Below the pieces are notes generated by a model. It worked only from the letters and a program-made list of their open reading frames with translations, was not told where the DNA came from and did no database searches. A stretch of 18,137 nucleotides of DNA from Chloroflexota bacterium (GTDB lineage: Bacteria > Chloroflexota > Anaerolineae > Promineifilales > Promineifilaceae): assembly GCA_024223125.1 (NCBI GenBank), contig JAAEOP010000201.1, positions 1 through 18,137 of the forward strand, in the 5' to 3' direction. The stretch's first letter is position 1. Each line of letters opens with the position of its first letter. The position numbers and the translations under genes were made by a program. Below, in pieces: positions 16,827-18,137 of the stretch.

Positions 16827-16921
16827 TAACTATTCAGCTTCCAGAGGTGCGACGCACTTGCAAAGAGCAGCGGCATTGACATTACTCTGGGAAAAGTGCG
16901 TCGCACCTGTACAGTTACGAA
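16825..16921. repeat. 97-bp structured repeat, copy 2 (MITE/REPIN-like)
   Basis: Same orientation as copy 1 at 13703-13799 and 96 of 97 bases identical, with the same 15-bp inner arms. It begins within the TAG stop of the DUF952 gene and ends where the HicB-like remnant begins, so it probably removed or replaced that gene's start. The near identity of two non-coding copies implies recent spread. Confidence 0.88.
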
Positions 16922-16922
16922 C

Positions 16923-17148
16923 AATAAAGAATTTTTTGTCATCATTGAACAAGACGAAGATGGTATGTACATTGGCGAAGTACCTCAAACTACCGGCCTG
17001 TTAAACGCAAGGCCAAACAGTGGATGAACTAATGACGTATATTCGTGAAGTAATTGAGCTTTGCCTGGAAGAAGCCGAAGAAAAACCTCACTCTGAGTTC
17101 ATCGGTGTGCAGCTTACAAATGATAGCCAGGGATTTTATCTAGATTGA
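16923..17148 (+). pseudogene. HicB-like antitoxin remnant
   Basis: The frame from 16923 reads NKEFFVIIEQDEDGMYIGEVPQTTG, the partial RNase H-like fold of HicB/UPF0150 proteins, then leaves frame. One base later the family continues: T-QGQTVDELMTYIREVIELCLEEAEEKPHSEF to GFYLD and TGA at 17148. At the junction the usual 'GCHTQG' is spelled GGC-C-TGT-TAA-ACG-CAA-GGC, meaning one extra C and a stop in place of the His codon. No start codon is found between the 97-bp repeat and the first conserved residue. No hicA-like mRNA interferase gene is seen on either side, so both partners of the pair have been lost as working genes. Confidence 0.75.
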
Positions 17149-17276
17149 GTTGGCGATTGAGGAAGTATAATCCAGAGGGAGTATACGGCGAGTATATCGG
17201 TGGGGAACAAAAAACAAAACAAAAACGTTCTAAGATCACGAATCAAGTAAAAATACCTATAACAAGAGAGCAAACT

Positions 17277-18137
17277 ATGTCCCCAAAAATTGGTAGTTTC
17301 CCCCGTTGGTCTATTCTCATCGCAATCGTTTTCATTATTGGCGTTGGCTTGATGTTTTTCAACAACCGCAGCGTATCCATCGTTACCAGAAATGGCGGCA
17401 ACCTCCCTACTACTAACACACAGGCCAATATTGTCACCAGTCATCTTGTTGACCTGGCAACTGACTCAACCAGCCCACACAGCGACAGGTCATTGCGTTT
17501 GCTGTTGAGCGAAGGATACGATGTCGTGCAAGCGGTTGAACCAGTACCTGTAGCCCCGGGCCAACCGCTTTCAGAAGCAGATATCCAGACCATTATTGAC
17601 CGCCTACCCACGATAACGGCCGATGCCCACGACGAATTAGATTTCAGATTACCAGATGCCCTCATCACACGACCGCGTACAGGCGACATCATCAACCAAC
17701 CCTTCCCGCCGCCAGCGTCACAGGCAGCACCAGAACAAGTTCATACTGCAGCGCCAGAAGCACCGCTTGTGGCCAACACACCCCTCCCATCCCCCCCTGC
17801 CGACGATAGCAGCGACCAACCGCTGCTAGTATCAACACCGCCAGTAACACCAGACCCAATCGAAACAGAAGCCACAGAAACGCTGCCCGACTCAGATACA
17901 CCCCACACTACGCCCGACAGCGATGATACCGCTGGACCATCCACCGTAGTAACATCGGAACCGATAAGCGCCGGCCCGCTGACAGTACTCCGCTACGCCC
18001 CTGAAGGGGAATTGTCCGGTGCCCCTTTTGTCAATATCACTTTTAACCAACCGATGGTGCCTCTAACCAATCTGGGAGAACTCGAGGCAGCGGACGTACT
18101 CGTCACCATTGCCCCTGCTCTGCCCGGAATTTGGCAA
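17277..18137 (+). CDS. Alpha-2-macroglobulin-like surface protein, N-terminal part (partial)
   Basis: 287 codons, open to the window edge. A signal anchor lies at residues about 12-28 (WSILIAIVFIIGVGLMFF). Residues about 70-145 include LSEADIQTIIDRLPTI and RTGDIINQPFPPP, a segment I recall from bacterial alpha-2-macroglobulin-like proteins. Then comes a stalk of roughly 85 residues rich in Pro, Thr, Ser, Asp and Glu. From about 236 the first macroglobulin-like domain begins: VLRYAPEGELSGAPFVNITF and NQPMVPLTNLGELEAADV. In bacteria such proteins trap proteases at the cell surface, often through a thioester whose motif would lie beyond this window. Start ATG 17277 has a GAGAG site about 7 bases upstream. 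The gap of 128 bases from the HicB remnant holds nothing recognisable. Confidence 0.8.
   Translation, partial: MSPKIGSFPRWSILIAIVFIIGVGLMFFNNRSVSIVTRNGGNLPTTNTQANIVTSHLVDLATDSTSPHSDRSLRLLLSEGYDVVQAVEPVPVAPGQPLSEADIQTIIDRLPTITADAHDELDFRLPDALITRPRTGDIINQPFPPPASQAAPEQVHTAAPEAPLVANTPLPSPPADDSSDQPLLVSTPPVTPDPIETEATETLPDSDTPHTTPDSDDTAGPSTVVTSEPISAGPLTVLRYAPEGELSGAPFVNITFNQPMVPLTNLGELEAADVLVTIAPALPGIWQ

Noticed and set aside
13703..16921. CRISPR array or att sites of an integrated element
   Set aside because: There are only two copies 3.1 kb apart with internal dyads, no spacer pattern, and no integrase or tRNA gene at either end.
16816..17004. A 62-residue reading frame across repeat copy 2
   Set aside because: It is mostly the 97-bp repeat read as protein, and its 3' part lies out of frame with the HicB-like remnant.

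Overview
The window looks like a chromosomal stretch from a Chloroflexota bacterium, probably in or near Anaerolineae. This is an inference from gene content and style: Pro/Thr-rich secreted proteins, a secreted protein ending in a YLP-type tail, an alpha-2-macroglobulin-like gene, and strong enrichment of the palindrome ACGGCCGT. No rRNA or other marker is present to prove it. Gene density is high, with no gene-free stretch over 300 bases. I see no tRNA, rRNA, CRISPR array or intact transposase.

Layout. 1-1011 (minus): a ParA/Soj-type ATPase followed by the first codons of a downstream partner cut off by the window edge. 1250-2761 (plus): a protein with three zinc ribbons and a TPR-like middle, function unknown. 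2824-4342 (plus): a compact type II restriction-modification pair, a D12-class DNA adenine methyltransferase overlapping an HNH endonuclease. It is poorer in the local palindrome and looks inserted. 4362-5105: a small-molecule-type SAM methyltransferase. 5343-7193: a membrane-anchored surface protein (CBM9/DOMON-like, DNRLRE and DUF11-like domains). 7217-11382 (minus): two genes whose products should act outside the membrane, a seven-TM/beta-propeller/phospholipase-D-like protein and a Tat-exported metallophosphoesterase. 11626-13707 (plus): a glutamine-dependent NAD+ synthetase of the eukaryote-like long form.

13.7-17.15 kb is an eroded accessory zone. Two near-identical 97-bp structured repeats in direct orientation, each sitting exactly on the stop codon of the gene before it, bracket about 3 kb. 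Inside are a PIN-domain toxin broken by a frameshift next to an intact ribbon-helix-helix antitoxin with a candidate direct-repeat operator, a membrane glycosyltransferase (GT87-like) pseudogene with two in-frame stops and two frameshifts, another small repeat, an FHA-domain membrane protein and a DUF952 protein. Just past the second repeat is a broken HicB-like antitoxin. The window ends in the N-terminal part of an alpha-2-macroglobulin-like surface protein.

The observations I rate highest are the HIP1-like octamer ACGGCCGT (20 exact copies by eye in 18 kb), the 97-bp repeat pair placed on stop codons, and the unusual surface phospholipase-D fusion paired with a Tat phosphoesterase. I did not find a convincing new multi-gene defence system beyond the restriction-modification pair and the toxin-antitoxin remnants.
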